The translations under genes and the position numbers were made by a program. Shown here in pieces: positions 1 to 16,164 of a stretch of 64,000 bases of DNA (position 1 is its first letter; each line of letters opens with the position of its first letter). Below the pieces are notes generated by a model, which saw only the letters and a program-made list of their open reading frames with translations, was not told the DNA's origin and did not search any database. Source of the DNA: Acanthochlamys bracteata (Eukaryota > Streptophyta > Magnoliopsida > Pandanales > Velloziaceae); assembly GCA_019914995.1 (NCBI GenBank), contig CM034129.1:10657725-10721724 (forward strand). The letters are read 5' to 3'.

Positions 1-3000
1 CGTTGGCTCCTTGCAAGTGATGTAATCTGCCAAAAAGCAAACATTACTATTGCAGGTTAGTTCTAGAGAACAAGGAAAAGAAAGACATTAAGATGTAAAC
101 TAGCCAAGCAAAGATCAGTAATAATTAAGGAAGTTGGCTCCAGTACGACATAACTATAATACGTTCATGGCATCCTCTAACCAATAAGTTGAGCATGCAA
201 GGCCAAAGAGTCTCCCCAGACAAACAAGAAGAATGGCGAACAGCTGAAAGATACATAGTCTGAAAACTCAGAAGCACAGTTCCAGAACCTTTAATACATG
301 CAGAATCATGCTAATTGTCCTCAGAAAATTGAATATGCACATACCTCTTCCATCAGAGGCGAATCCTTAGCTAATTGTGAGGAAGATGAACTGGGTAACA
401 AAGTGCCATTGCCTAAACCAGACATGAACGCAGATGTTGGTGCAGAACCGTTGCAGGATTCCCCTTGGTGCGCCAAATTTTGTTGGCTCACAGATGGCTT
501 CCGTGTGCTCAATTTACAATTTAGCTCTTCTATACGATTTGTGAACTCATCCATCCTTTCATTTAGCGTGGATATCTGCTCTGAAAGTTGTGTAATGACG
601 CCCTGCAAAATTAACCCCAAAAAATGAAGAAATGAAGTGCCACATGTTAGCAGATAAGCCAAGCGTCGACCATTCTGAATAACTGTAATTCCAACGGCAA
701 CTATAAAAAGCATGAACTGTAGCTAAAAACTCATTCAAATTAAGAATTTCCATCGAATTTTAACTATCAAATCACCTGGTTGATACTAGGTGAATCGGTT
801 CTTCCATCGAACCTTCTGTTCCCAACTGTAAGTCTGGTTAGCTTGTTTAGATTCTTGTCCCCGTGCACAGAATGTGCCAAGCCACTGTTGAACATCCAAT
901 AACATCATTATGTCAGGAATATGTTTCACATGCTGAAATGCCAGCAAAACAAAGTACTTTCCGAGCCACATAGCTAATGGATCTTCTTACAAGCTCATAA
1001 TGTTGCAGAAGCTAAGTATTCCCAGAAGTGCATAAGAGTATCAGTGAGAATTAATAGCCATGATTTGAGACAGCATGCTTTTTCTTTTGTTGAAGTAAAG
1101 GAAGCCTTAGTTTGTCAGTCAGCTCCATACTTAGATTGTTTTTTTTTTTATTCTACAACCTTCAAAACCAGCTGAACTGGTCAGCCATTATGGATTGTTT
1201 TATTCCATCTTAGATTGTGTTTTATCTCTATGGCAAGTCATTATGGATCGGCATGGTATACAGCAAGCGTGTACCAAGTACTCCCAAATAACATTAGATA
1301 AAAACCTCAATGATTGACTAACATGGAGATAAAAATGTAAACAGAAGATGTAAATATTCTCTACTTACCTTTTAAAATTCCTGTTCCTCGAGGCAACCCG
1401 ATCAGCAGAAGCTCTTGATAGTGCCTCTCTGGGAGTTGAAGCCATCTCCTCATCTATGCTGAGTTTTGTTCTCAGATCATCAGGTAATGCCTGGACATAT
1501 ACAAAGTATTATAATCACAAATATAACCGAGAAACAATTGCAAATTTTTTTTAAAAAAAAAATAATAACAAAATCACGCCATAAAAGCTGAACTCATACC
1601 ATAACTTCATTCACTAGCTTTTCTAATTGTATCTGCTCTATATAGGTTCTAGGGATATAAGAACCTTCCAAACCCAACTGTTCCGCAATACTCCTCACCA
1701 ATAGCCGATCTCTTCCTTGAACCTTTTGTCAAAACAAAGCAAGCATAGTAGTCAGTCAAGAAGGCAATATGCACATTCTAGAGGTATTGCAAACTTCAAA
1801 AGAGAATAGTTGGCAAAGACACTGGCCTGATACTGTAAGCAAAAAAAAGCTTTCTTCTCACATGTAATCTATCTGTTCTAGCAAGTATAATTTGGACAAA
1901 TCTCCTGTGCCTTCTACTAAGCACTCAATCTTGAAGATTGTCAGACTAATTATAAGCCAAGGTTGGCAGAGAAATCATAAAGTTTTGAAGGCCATGCTGC
2001 TGTAAAATTATATATAGCCTTCCATCTCGAAAGTGTTGGTTATAGTAAGGCCCTAAATTAGGAGTGCGCTGCGTGTTTTTTTGGATATTATCCAATCGTT
2101 GAAAACTAATTAATGTAAGTACTGTAGGTAGATGCAGGCTGATTGTATTGTAACAATTAATAAAAAGTCAGAAACAGACTGAAATTTTCAAAAGTTTGTT
2201 ACTAAGTTATTATCGAAACATTCTTTCATAAACTACTATAAAAAATTGCAAATAAAGTAACTAGGTGTGTCAATATAGATTAACAGGTCAGACTCAGATC
2301 GACCCATATAATAACTGAGTTAAAATTGTTCAACCATAACCAGACTTATGTATTTATATGGATAAAAAAATTGTCAATCATAACCCAACCTATTTAATAA
2401 CCAGATCAACTTTGGATCGACTCCTTTAATAATTAAAATTATTAAAACGAGAATTATAAAAATTAATTTATAATAATAATAGATAAAAATTATTAATTAT
2501 CATATATCTAAAAAAATATTAATTTTGATAAAATTTTTAAATTGAGTAAAATTAATCAAAATATGATAAGCTAAGAAAATATGTATAAATTAAATTAAAA
2601 TTTAATATTATTTTTCTAAATATTTTCTAATTATTAGGTTATATATACTACATAAATAATTATACATGTTAAACGGATTAATTTCGGGTCAATCAGAACC
2701 GACCCAAATCCATTAAAATTTTTTGGATCTAATACGGGCCGATTCGAACCTGATTTATTAGATCAATTTCAGGTCGGATTCGCGAGTCGGATCATATATT
2801 GCCACCTTTAAAAGTAACGGGTTGATAAAACTTCATCTCAATTACAACAGAATGTATCAGATACCAACTCAATTTCTTAGAAGGAATCACTCAGTCCAAA
2901 TGACAATATGCTACATTAACAGATATATAACCTCTTCAAGTAAATAATAAGCTTGCTTGCTCATCAATTCTCAAATGGAAAAAAAACTTGGTTATCATTA

Positions 3001-6000
3001 AATCTAAATACAAAGTACCAGAAAGGTGTATAAGGGGCTATCTTCAAAGAAACAACAGTTCATAATCAAACCAAGATTTTAATGAGCTACAAGCAAGTGC
3101 ACCCATAAAAGAGATTGTTCTCAGTAGATGTAGTACTTTCTTACTCAATAACAAGATATGATTGAAATTACCTGTATATACTGCCGATTCAATTGCTCTA
3201 GCCAATCAAGTTTTACAGTAACTCTGTCATCAGAAAAAACTCTGCTGCTCCTTTTCAAGATGGCTGCTATAGTGTATCCGAGAGCCATCAGTCCACCAAG
3301 AAGGCGCACGCTAACTTCAAAAGTTATTCTTGGTGATATAATGAAAGGACTATCCGTGACCCACTCCTGATGTATTTGTGACCAGAAAGAACAAGTCATG
3401 TAAGCTGCTGCTATCTTAAACTTTATGCAAGCATAAATTAAAATGCTACACAAGAAAACACCAGTTAAAGTACTTCTGCTCTAACTGAATAGAGTCTATA
3501 ATGGTTGAGTCAGGTAAAAAATGCAAAACAAAGTTCATTTATTGTTTACAAACCAAATGTTGCGTTCACCGTCAGCCAAGCTGATTCATGGTTGTGTCAA
3601 TAAGGTTAACATTCACAATGCAGAGCTTTAAGAAAACTTACAGATCTTAGCAACACATAGGAGCCGATACTATGAAAAGACAACTTCATCAAAAGTCATC
3701 CATAATACAAGGATACGCAATAACAAGTGCTTCAGATGTTTCAACTTTCGAAATGCACTTGTGTCTAAAGAATAGAAGTGCTCAAAGAGATCTAGGTTGT
3801 TTTATCTCCTTTAGTCTGTTAGTATGCCTTTCTATAATTTTGTTTAAATTGTGAAGTGTCTCTAGAGGAACTACATAAACATTCTTCTCTTTTCACGTCA
3901 ATTGCAGAACATCATAATGGAAGTAACTCTTTTTACAAGGATTACATATGATAGATGTAAGAGAAAAGATGGAAACACTATTGATACTTATTACAGAACA
4001 ACTCCACCAACAAAATAATACATGTATATAAACAAATACATCAGACATAGAAAAGAATGTAAAAATCGTAAAATTTTTCATCATTACTATAAAAGCCCAC
4101 CTCAAACATTAAATTGTATTTCCCATCCCTATTTCGCATCCTCAAGTAGGACTGGCAAGCCTCTGGATCTTCACCTGGCGGTAGAAGATATATGTCATAT
4201 GTCTCCTCCGAACCTTCCACATGTTCCCCTAACATCACAGACCTAATCTGATCCTCAGACGGAGTCTTTGGAGACTACAATCCCAAAAGACTCTTTGTTA
4301 GTAGGGATGCTTAATTAATTGCCAAACAGAAGAAGTACGCAAAAAGGTAATAACCTTAAGAATGTAGGTAGGATTTTGGAATCCGGAAAATGGGTTGAAT
4401 TTATTAATGATTTTTATATGAGCAGTTTGTAGATCTGGTTCTATAAAAGCCTTGTACATGGGATAGACCTGTATAAAACCAAGCAAGTAAAGGTGAGAAA
4501 TTGTAATCATGCCAATCAGTCATATAATAGGAAAAATGGGTTGAACATATAGCAGTGCACTACAACATAAAACAATCTGAAGCATAGAGTAACATGTTTG
4601 TCACTTAGATACGATGTACTGTGCACTTAATGAAATACACATTAAACATGTAAAATAGACAACAGACCAACCGTCTCAGAAATTTGGTGAATTATTTCTT
4701 CTGGCTCTTGGTCAGCTCGTTGTATGTCTCTTAAGACTCTTTTCACAAGATCAAAATGCACACCTCCTGTTACAGATACACGAAGATCCAGAAAAGGCCG
4801 CAACTTCTCACTCAGAGCATAAATGCCTTCAATGATAACAATACGAGAGCTAGGAACTTCAACTGTCCTGTTAACAATATTAAAGAAAGGAATTGGGAGC
4901 CATGTAATTGCATATCCGTAAAATCCAAAGAATCTTTAGTGCCAGAAATTCATAGACTTCTTTAAATTGGTTTAGAAACTATGGAAGATTCAGCTTCTAA
5001 CAAAGTCCAGCAGATGAATATACAAAAAAAACCTTACCTATATCCTACACGAGTGCTGGATTTGAAGTCGTATATAGGCACTTGAACAGCCTTCCCTTGC
5101 TTCAGATCATTAATGTTTTGAAGAAGAGTTTCATAGTCAGTGAGGCGTGGATCTGTTCAAACATCACTGATGTTAGAGTCCCTTTAAGTTCTAAAACCCC
5201 ATTACCAGTTCATATACTTAACACTGCTATGTAGCATTTGAAGAGGTCAGCTTCCAAACAGCCAATTATTACAAGGGCAACCATAACTCGTTTTGCAATA
5301 ACAAATTAGATATGCAGTTCTAAAAACAAAATGTGAAGCTCTTAGAGAACATATTCGGAATAAAGCACAAGCAGAGAATGTACTAGAGTTGCAGCGAACC
5401 AATTTTTAAAAGAACTATACAAGTCCTCTCTTTAAGATAAACATTAACTGAGGAATAAGCACTTCTTAGAACATAAGAAATCAAATCCATTCTTCCAAAA
5501 GGCATTCGCATATACCGCATGGATAGTCACACACAAAAGCTCATGGAATAAACTGTGATCCGCATACGCAGTTGGTCTGTACATCAGAAAGTGCAAGCTT
5601 ATTAGCTATATCAGCAGTCAAAACACAAAACACACTAGTTTTCATGGAAAAAGACACTGGTTTGCACTAGGTATGAATCGAAAATAGTATGATGATTTAG
5701 AAATACTAGCACTAGATTTGAATAAAAAATAGTATTTTGTGTGATAATTTAGAAATACAAGGACGTTATATTGAAAGCATTAGTACAAGCCTCAAAGTAA
5801 TACCACCATATGAAGATGTCAAATATCTAAGAAATTGCCACTCCATGTGCACAAAATCTGGAGAAAAAATTGAAGAACAATCTTACCAAGAAAAAAAGCT
5901 AACTTTCTCATCCATGAACGACCATGCATCTATCACTTAATTTACAAAAACATCAAGCACTAGAGAATCATTTAAAGTACGGCCATTCAGTCATGTTAAT

Positions 6001-6445
6001 TGACCAACCAAAAAAATAAATAAATAAAGAAGAGAAGAAAGAAAGAAAAGTACAACATATTGGAGAACAGACAAGGTCTAGAATGTGCCAGCTAAAAGCC
6101 AAACTTACCATCAAAATTGCCATCAATGATTCGACTTGTATCATTATAGTTGTCCATTGATATGACAGCAATGCTTGGCATGAAATTGAGCACCTTCTCC
6201 GTAAAAACTGTTTTCCCTGCCCCAGATGGACCAGCAACTCCAACCAGGATAATCCCTTCATTCTTTTGGGCCAACAATTGGCAAGCTCGAATTACTATGA
6301 AAAACCCCTTCTCAAATGAAAGTGTCTCTGAAATTGAAACAATTTCATAACGATCACTATCTTTTCTCTTAACTAGCTGGACCTGATCTCTTAGTAAGCC
6401 TGGCTTTCTCCTAGGTGAATCAGCAATATCGTTATCTTGAGCCAT
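1..6445 (-). CDS. TTM2: Triphosphate tunnel metalloenzyme TTM1/TTM2-like (P-loop kinase-like + CYTH), 3' end cut by window edge
   Basis: The start is the ATG at 6445. Visible coding exons run 6109-6445, 5038-5152, 4672-4867, 4355-4468, 4101-4274, 3172-3366, 1600-1722, 1369-1490, 776-884, 345-602 and 1-26; the last continues off the window. All junctions are GT-AG and phases match, giving about 589 residues of an expected ~650. Residues 69-79 ([11 protein letters not shown]) form a P-loop in a uridine-kinase-like domain. The middle exons ([19 protein letters not shown] and onward) are the CYTH/tunnel domain. The exon at 345-602 encodes a coiled coil starting GVITQLSEQ. The family usually ends in a membrane anchor, which is not visible here. 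Arabidopsis TTM1 and TTM2 are known pyrophosphatases acting in senescence and immunity respectively, at the mitochondrial outer membrane. Assignment to TTM2 rather than TTM1 is a guess; the family call is firm. Confidence 0.9.
2262..2810. mobile_element. Non-autonomous hAT-like DNA transposon in a TTM intron
   Basis: A 549-bp segment is bounded by the same 8-base direct repeat, AAAGTAAC, at 2254-2261 and 2811-2818. The left end reads TAGGTGTGTCAATATA. The right end, reverse-complemented, reads TAAAGGTGGCAATATA. Eight-base target duplications and TAGGGGTG-CAA-like termini are typical of plant hAT elements. The interior is AT-rich with repeated GGTCGGATTC-like words near both ends and has no transposase reading frame. 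It lies in the intron between the exons at 3172-3366 and 1600-1722, so it should be spliced out. Confidence 0.8.
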
Positions 6446-6469
6446 TGAAACAAAAATAACAGGCTTGTC

Positions 6470-7861
6470 CTGTTACAGGCAAATCAAATGTTCAGCCAGA
6501 AAACATGTAGCACAGTTACCAAGCATGTAACTGAAACAAGTTAAAAAAGAATGGACATGCCAATAAACATTCAAACATCATTCGATTCAACAACCACTGG
6601 ATTGTTCTCTTTAATCCAAATACAGATGTATCAATTTAAGATAGATTCTTAAAGAATTCATCCAAGGATGTCACTTCTGGCATATATACACACTCCCTGG
6701 CTCAACATACACACTTTGTACATTTATAAATCAGAAAGGTCGAATCAAATGCTTTCCTCAAAACAAAAAAAAAAAAAAAAAAAAAAAAAAAGACACTATC
6801 TTTTAGTTGCTCCTTCACAAGTAATATATATATGGGAAGGAATAGGGGCACTCCAATTCTTATGCACACTCCAGCGCAATCCATGGCCGTTTGTGGCCGT
6901 GGAGATATTCAAATCTAATCTCCACCGTTAGATATGAAGAATTACGAGTCGCTAACATATTGACAAAATTTTATCTCGATCGGACTACGAATAGACTTTC
7001 ATAGGGTAACTTGATAATGATGACATAAATAGTAAAAATTAACAATATATATATATATGTCATTTTTTAGTCATCTTGATCAAGTGGCCGGATTGAGATC
7101 GATTTGTATTCCGATTCAAATGAAATTTTGTCAGTATGTTAAGGAATCGTAATTTTTCATATCCAACGGTAGAGATTAGATTTGAAGATCTCCACGGCCA
7201 CAAACGGCCGTGGAGTGCGCTGGAGTGTGCATAAGAATTGGAACGTCCCTATCCCTTCCCTATATATATATATATATATAAAAAGCGCTTTTTAGTTCAG
7301 CAGGAATAAGATAATAGAAAAATTGCAAACTACTGCTTTCCAATTGAAGGCATAACTAAAACCCAACAGAGAATGCTATGCTGTTCCAAAAACAATTCCA
7401 CCAAACGACTTGCGCTCATAAACAAAGTGCTATGAATAATTTATAAACATTGATACTAACTATCAATTAAGTAAGACATTTACAATTCTGCAGCAAAGGT
7501 TAAGCCACCAAACAAAACCACGTCCTGATCACGATCATGTCCATATAATCTAAACCAAAACTCTTATTCTTTTTAATTCCACAAAAAAAAAAAAAAAAAA
7601 AAAAAAAAAATAACAAGAATTCTAACAATAAAAAATACACAGAATTGAAACAACCAAAAAGCCTAGTAACAATCATGTAATATAATAATCTAACAAACAA
7701 CTCATCTAAAACTGAAAAATCAGTCAAAGGAAATTTTTAACTCTTTCTTATGAAAATTATCAACAACTTCTTTATTGATACGAACAATTCTCTCGCTATA
7801 ACAATCCATGCGACTCTCGCCGATGATCATCGACGGAAGAGAACAACAATAAATAACTAAC
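6470..7861 (-). other. Leader (5' UTR) intron of the TTM-like gene
   Basis: On the minus strand a donor of the form GAG|GTTAGT lies at 7860-7861. An acceptor ACAG|GACAAG lies at 6470-6471, 24 bases upstream of the start codon at 6445. The first leader exon would run from 7862 to roughly 7990, a GC- and CT-rich stretch unlike its surroundings. The intron holds the foldback element at 6834-7260 and two long A runs (about 6768-6791 and 7583-7609). Transcript data would be needed to fix the exact transcription start. Confidence 0.6.
6834..7260. mobile_element. Full-length foldback MITE, probably Mutator-like
   Basis: The left arm starts GGGAAGGAATAGGG and the right end, reverse-complemented, starts GGGAAGGGATAGGG. 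The two arms then match for at least 120 bases with few mismatches and more weakly to the centre, so nearly all 427 bases can fold into one hairpin. Both flanks are TA repeats. A 9-base duplication TATATATAT fits each side (Mutator-type elements make 8-11 bases), but the simple repeat makes this ambiguous. There is no coding capacity. Confidence 0.8.
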
Positions 7862-7990
7862 CTCGACGGCGTATTCGCCGTCGCCCGCTGCTCCGCCGCT
7901 GTTCTCTCTCTCTGTCGCTCGCTCCCCAGTCCCCCCTCGCCAGTGAACGGGGGCGATGGATCTGTTTCTCTCACTGCAGTATGGGGTATA

Positions 7991-8648
7991 ACGGGTCGGA
8001 TTTGAATAAGATTACAATCCAAATACTAAAAATCCGAACCCTAAAATTGATCCAAACCCGCAAAAATAGAATTCGGGTCTTCGTTACTCAAGCAAAAAAG
8101 TGAAAAAGGATTCGTCCGTTTAGAAGAAATAGTCAAATGATCAATTACAAGTTTATCGCAAGTTCACAAGCGCCTGTCAATTTTATAGATATCATATATA
8201 TCTTATAACTTCAGTTTTTAACTTCTCACTTGATATTATTGTGCAAAAAACTAAAAAAAGTTATACAAATGGCATAATTACGCAAAGTTATAGAATATAG
8301 GAGAAGAATCGTAAACAATAAAGGTAACCTTTTTAAGTGAAAAGTTTTTAAAAAGAATCGATTCCCCAACCTTTATTTTTAGTACCAGTTTTCGTATAAA
8401 AACATACAAGATTGTTGTTTTCTTAAAGATGAGTTCTAAAAGCGAAAACATAATGAAAGTTCTCGTGAACCGACTCAACTCAAAATATCACAATTATAAT
8501 AGAATGTGAAAGCAGAATCTTCTCTTTAATCTGTAGGTATTAATTGAATGATAGAAGATTTAAAGCTATTCTGCTGACAACTCGAAGATGCGACTTTTTG
8601 CAAAAATTGCTTAGCCTGTAGGCTTCGAAAAAATTCTTTGAAGTTCTT
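7991..8648. other. Intergenic: TTM promoter and RABH1 3' region
   Basis: This is the space between two minus-strand genes. It should hold the 3' UTR and poly(A) site of the RABH1 gene on the right and the promoter of the TTM gene on the left. I see AT-rich sequence, no further gene and no clear TATA box. Confidence 0.5.
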
Positions 8649-12836
<4,188 letters not shown>

Positions 12837-13400
12837 TCAATCAGTGAAGAAGAGCTTGCAGAAGAGAGCTGCAACGAAGAATACGAGCAGCAGAACGAGC
12901 ACGATCACATCTCCTTTCCCGATAAGCTCCATCTTCTCCATCTTCGACTGTTCGATCATCGCCGCTTTCTTCGCTGCTACAGCTAGCTGCCTCCACCGAT
13001 CGATCTCCTCCTCCTCTCAAAACACAAACAGATCGACCCAAACCGTTTCAAAAATTTTCCAACTAATTCGCAACGAAATTATTTTAAAAAGCTATGACAA
13101 CTTAATTGAAATAAACTTAATACCGAAAAAGGAAAATTTCCAGACAAACTTAAGCTTGATGTTGTCGGAATAAAAATCGAACTAGAAATTCTCGATCTCC
13201 GGTTGAAATCTCAACGAGAGAGAGTGTGGGTGTATTGTGATTACCTGAAGGTGATTAGAACAGTCACCGGAGACAGCGCCGATGGTGTAGGAGTTGCGGC
13301 GGCGGAGGGCGGCTATAAGAAGAGCAGATCTAGAGCAACGGATAGCTAGCTGTTGTTGATTGATTGAGATCGCAAATGGGTCACTCGATTGATTCGCCAT
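12837..13400 (-). CDS. Small tail-anchored membrane protein, function unknown
   Basis: Two exons, 13245-13400 and 12837-13013, join in phase to give 110 residues. The protein starts MANQSSDPFAISINQQQ. A short cationic helix (WRQLAVAAKKAAMIEQSKME) precedes a C-terminal hydrophobic segment, VIVLVLLLVFFVAALFCKLF, ending four residues later at FFTD-stop. That layout, with no N-terminal signal and a membrane segment at the very end, is typical of tail-anchored proteins with a cytosolic N-terminus. The start is the ATG at 13400; an upstream in-frame ATG at 13484 is too near the TATA-like box to be likely. I recognise it as plant-like but cannot name a characterised family. The exon structure and TATA position support a real gene. 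Confidence 0.75.
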
Positions 13401-13505
13401 TGATGCTTTTTTTCTGATCGAAATGAAACAATCAAACTGAACCGAAGATGAAATGTTTGGGAATTTGAAATGAAACAAAATCACTCTGCGAGAGGTATGG
13501 AGGGG

Positions 13506-13513
13506 TTTATATA
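13506..13513 (-). promoter_or_regulatory. TATA box of the tail-anchored protein gene
   Basis: On the minus strand the sequence reads TATATAAA, about 105 bases upstream of the start codon at 13400. That spacing leaves room for a leader of roughly 75 bases. Confidence 0.6.
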
Positions 13514-13667
13514 AAAGGGAGCAGTCCTCCCGGACAAAATTTTCAGCTTCAATTTCAAAATTTTATATGTTTGTAAAGTGAACCCTTCCAATTCTCATTC
13601 TATATAAATGTCTATTTTGTTTATTGTTTTGCATTATCAAGCCTCTACTAAGTGTGATAAACATTAA

Positions 13668-13866
13668 AGGAGTGTTTATTTTGATTTTAAATTCACTTTT
13701 TAAAAATAAATTTAAAATTAGAAGTATTTTTTAAAAATAAAATTTTATATTTATTTAGTATTAAAAATGAGTTTTAAAATTAAATTAAAAATAAATTTTT
13801 GACAAAAAAATTATTTTAACTTTTAATTTATTTTAATTTAAAAATAAGTGTAAAAAAACACGTTCG
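13668..13866. mobile_element. AT-rich MITE-like element
   Basis: The left end reads GGAGTGTTTATTTTGATTTT. The right end, reverse-complemented, reads GAACGTGTTTTTTTACACTT. Imperfect terminal inverted repeats, small size and an AT-rich non-coding centre resemble the other short elements in this window. The exact borders and target duplication are not clear. Confidence 0.4.
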
Positions 13867-14123
13867 GTGGATTGATAAATAAGCCTTAATGTTCAATGTG
13901 ATTTACCATTAGAATTTAGATACCAATTAATAGTAGTGTAGACCTTATATATTTAGAATTAAAGATAAAATTATTATTTTTAGTATGGCCTTAGACAACC
14001 ATATAATAATAATATTATTATTTATTTATTTGAACGACAATATTTGATTTATGATACCAGATAGTTACAGTAAGAAAATGTAAAGAAATTCGGTATCTTA
14101 GCCTCTATAGAAACTTACATAGA

Positions 14124-14372
14124 GGATGTGTTTTAATTACTTAAAAAATAATTTTCTATACAAGTAAACCTAATAAAATAAAATAATAAAAAAGATTTAA
14201 TACAAAATAAATTCTAAAATAATAGTTGAAACATAATAAATTTGAAATTAAATTTTAATAAAATAAAAATAATATAAAATAAAAATAGTAATTAAAATAA
14301 TAATTAAATATAAAATGACAAATTTAAAATTTGAAGGAAGTAAACGAAGCTCATTTCCAGTAAAACACGCCC
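14124..14372. mobile_element. MITE-like element with GGATGTGTTTTAA ends
   Basis: The left end reads GGATGTGTTTTAATTAC. The right end, reverse-complemented, reads GGGCGTGTTTTACTGG. The centre is AT-rich without coding capacity. The ends resemble the better-defined element at 48387-48598 (GGGCATGTTTTAAT). Borders are approximate. Confidence 0.45.
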
Positions 14373-15183
14373 AGAGTTTAGAAGTCGGAAGAAGCTCGAG
14401 AGATGTCTCTCACATGTTTCTTATGTTCCCCCTTTTTTATTCTTAATCTTTTGAAGGAAAAAAAGAAATCACATGTTATCATGCTTCACAGGACATAATT
14501 ATAATCACAGCAAATTAAAAGTTTGTATCTTTAGACCAGATTCATAACAAGGTTGGTTGAAATTGCACTTGAAGAAACAAGGAAAAAGAAAAAGGAAAGC
14601 GGGTCTGATAAATTTTGAGCATTAGTACACCACCATACATTGTCTGTCTTCTTGCATGTCAAGTAAGTGCACCCTCCTACAGAAATTTATAGCTCATTGC
14701 CAAACCAAACATTATCAGGTCTCTTAAAACAAAAAAAATAATAATAAAGAAATACCATGCATAAACACAGCTTTCTTTAAATTTATGTACTCGCATATAC
14801 ACAAGCGTGAGAAGTACTGTTGAATAGTTCTTGGAGAGTACAATAGAAGCTCCCGATAACATGGCATAGGAGACGTTAAAAATACTTAAAATAAAAACTT
14901 TCTGAAAAAAATTATTTAAAACTTTTAAAAAATAAATTTATTTTTTTATACCTAAAAAAAATCTAAAACATAAGAAAAGAAAAATTATAACACAGAGAGT
15001 GCGTTTCATCTCTTCTTTTTTTACTAACGCTACATTACGCTTGATTCAACTATGCATTTCTATCTTTAAAGCTAAGAAGACGATACAACTTGATAAAGAT
15101 GAAGGCCACAATTTTAAGAGTACATGACCCATCATAGTTAGTACTTAGTAGTGCACATACTTGGGTAAATTCCTGCAATCTCT
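14373..15183. other. Intergenic, 3' flank of the WW-domain gene
   Basis: AT-rich sequence with no recognisable gene. The part nearest 15183 is expected to be the 3' UTR of the minus-strand gene beginning at 15999. Confidence 0.4.
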
Positions 15184-15999
15184 TCAATTCAATTCAATCC
15201 TTGCAGCACAGAGTTTGAATTCAGGCTTCAACAACAGCGACTTCCTGTCAGGCGGAGGGTGAATGAACTTGCAATTGGGGCATAATGGTGTTGCCTTGCA
15301 CATCATCACCAACATATGGCACCGCATGCACACTGCTGCCACCATCTCTTGCTCATCACCGGCATCAAAAGGCATCCACGACAGAGACCGTAATAGACCA
15401 GAAGAATTACCAGTGAGAAGATTATTTTGGCCTTTGCTTTTGGTGATGCTGCTGAATTCCTTGTTCAACCGATCTTTTGAATTAGAGTACGTTCGGTTTG
15501 GTTCCACTGAGAGGTTGAGTTCCAGGTCTAGACTCACCATATGTGAGCTTGGGCCTTTCAGGTTTGCCCTTGGGTCCTCAGAGGTTCTCATCTGAGTTCT
15601 AGTATTGTAAAAATGAATCTTACCCGACTGCAAGAGAATCACAAATCATTTGCTCAGTATGACTATATTTTGATATTTGGTCCATGCACACTTATAACTA
15701 AAATCTTGAGAAGCATATATAGAGTGATATAACAACAAATCAAATTGAAAAAGATTGGTTACCTTGATATCCAGGCATCGCTGCCATTCCAAGGGCAGAG
15801 GAGAATCCATGTGGAGCTCAACAAATTCATCAAGCTTCTCAGTTGTAATCTTGGCAGCCTTTGTAATATCTTGAGCATCACCTTCTTCAACAGCATCATC
15901 AAGCTTGCGCTTTTTCGACCGACTGCAGCTAATGTCATTGTTGGATTTAGGCTTCATACCTTCTGATGAGCTTATGAGGGCAGCTTGCAAAGAAACCAT
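15184..15999 (-). CDS. CFL1: WW-domain protein, CURLY FLAG LEAF 1-like
   Basis: Two exons, 15763-15999 and 15184-15627, give 226 residues. The WW-like domain spans the splice junction: PLPLEWQRCLDIK then SGKIHFYNTRTQMRTSEDP. The first tryptophan is present, while the second conserved position carries serine. An EAR-like leucine motif (LDLELNL) follows. The C-terminal third holds paired cysteines (CMRC and CPNC about 16 residues apart) that look like a zinc ribbon. A basic patch (RSKKRKLDD) near residue 30 could be a nuclear signal. Rice CFL1 and its Arabidopsis relative are WW proteins that repress cuticle development through HD-ZIP IV factors; applying that role here is inference. The domain call is firmer than the symbol. 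Confidence 0.75.
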
Positions 16000-16156
16000 G
16001 GTTTCTGTTTGAAGAAACCAATTCCTATTTGTTTTCCTTCTCTTACTCCCTAATATTAGTAAGAAGAAGAAGAAGGAAGAAAGTAGAAGAAGAGGAGATG
16101 GAACTGCGTATGTCTTCTAACTGCTTGAGGTCCTGTCTGTTACATTTGGGGGGTCC

Positions 16157-16164
16157 TTTTATAA
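16157..16164 (-). promoter_or_regulatory. TATA box of the WW-domain gene
   Basis: The minus strand reads TTATAAAA about 160 bases upstream of the start codon at 15999. The intervening leader is GA/CT-rich. Confidence 0.6.

Noticed and set aside
6668-6931. Frame with a poly-lysine tract
   Set aside because: The lysines come from a long A run in an intron, and the frame enters the foldback element.
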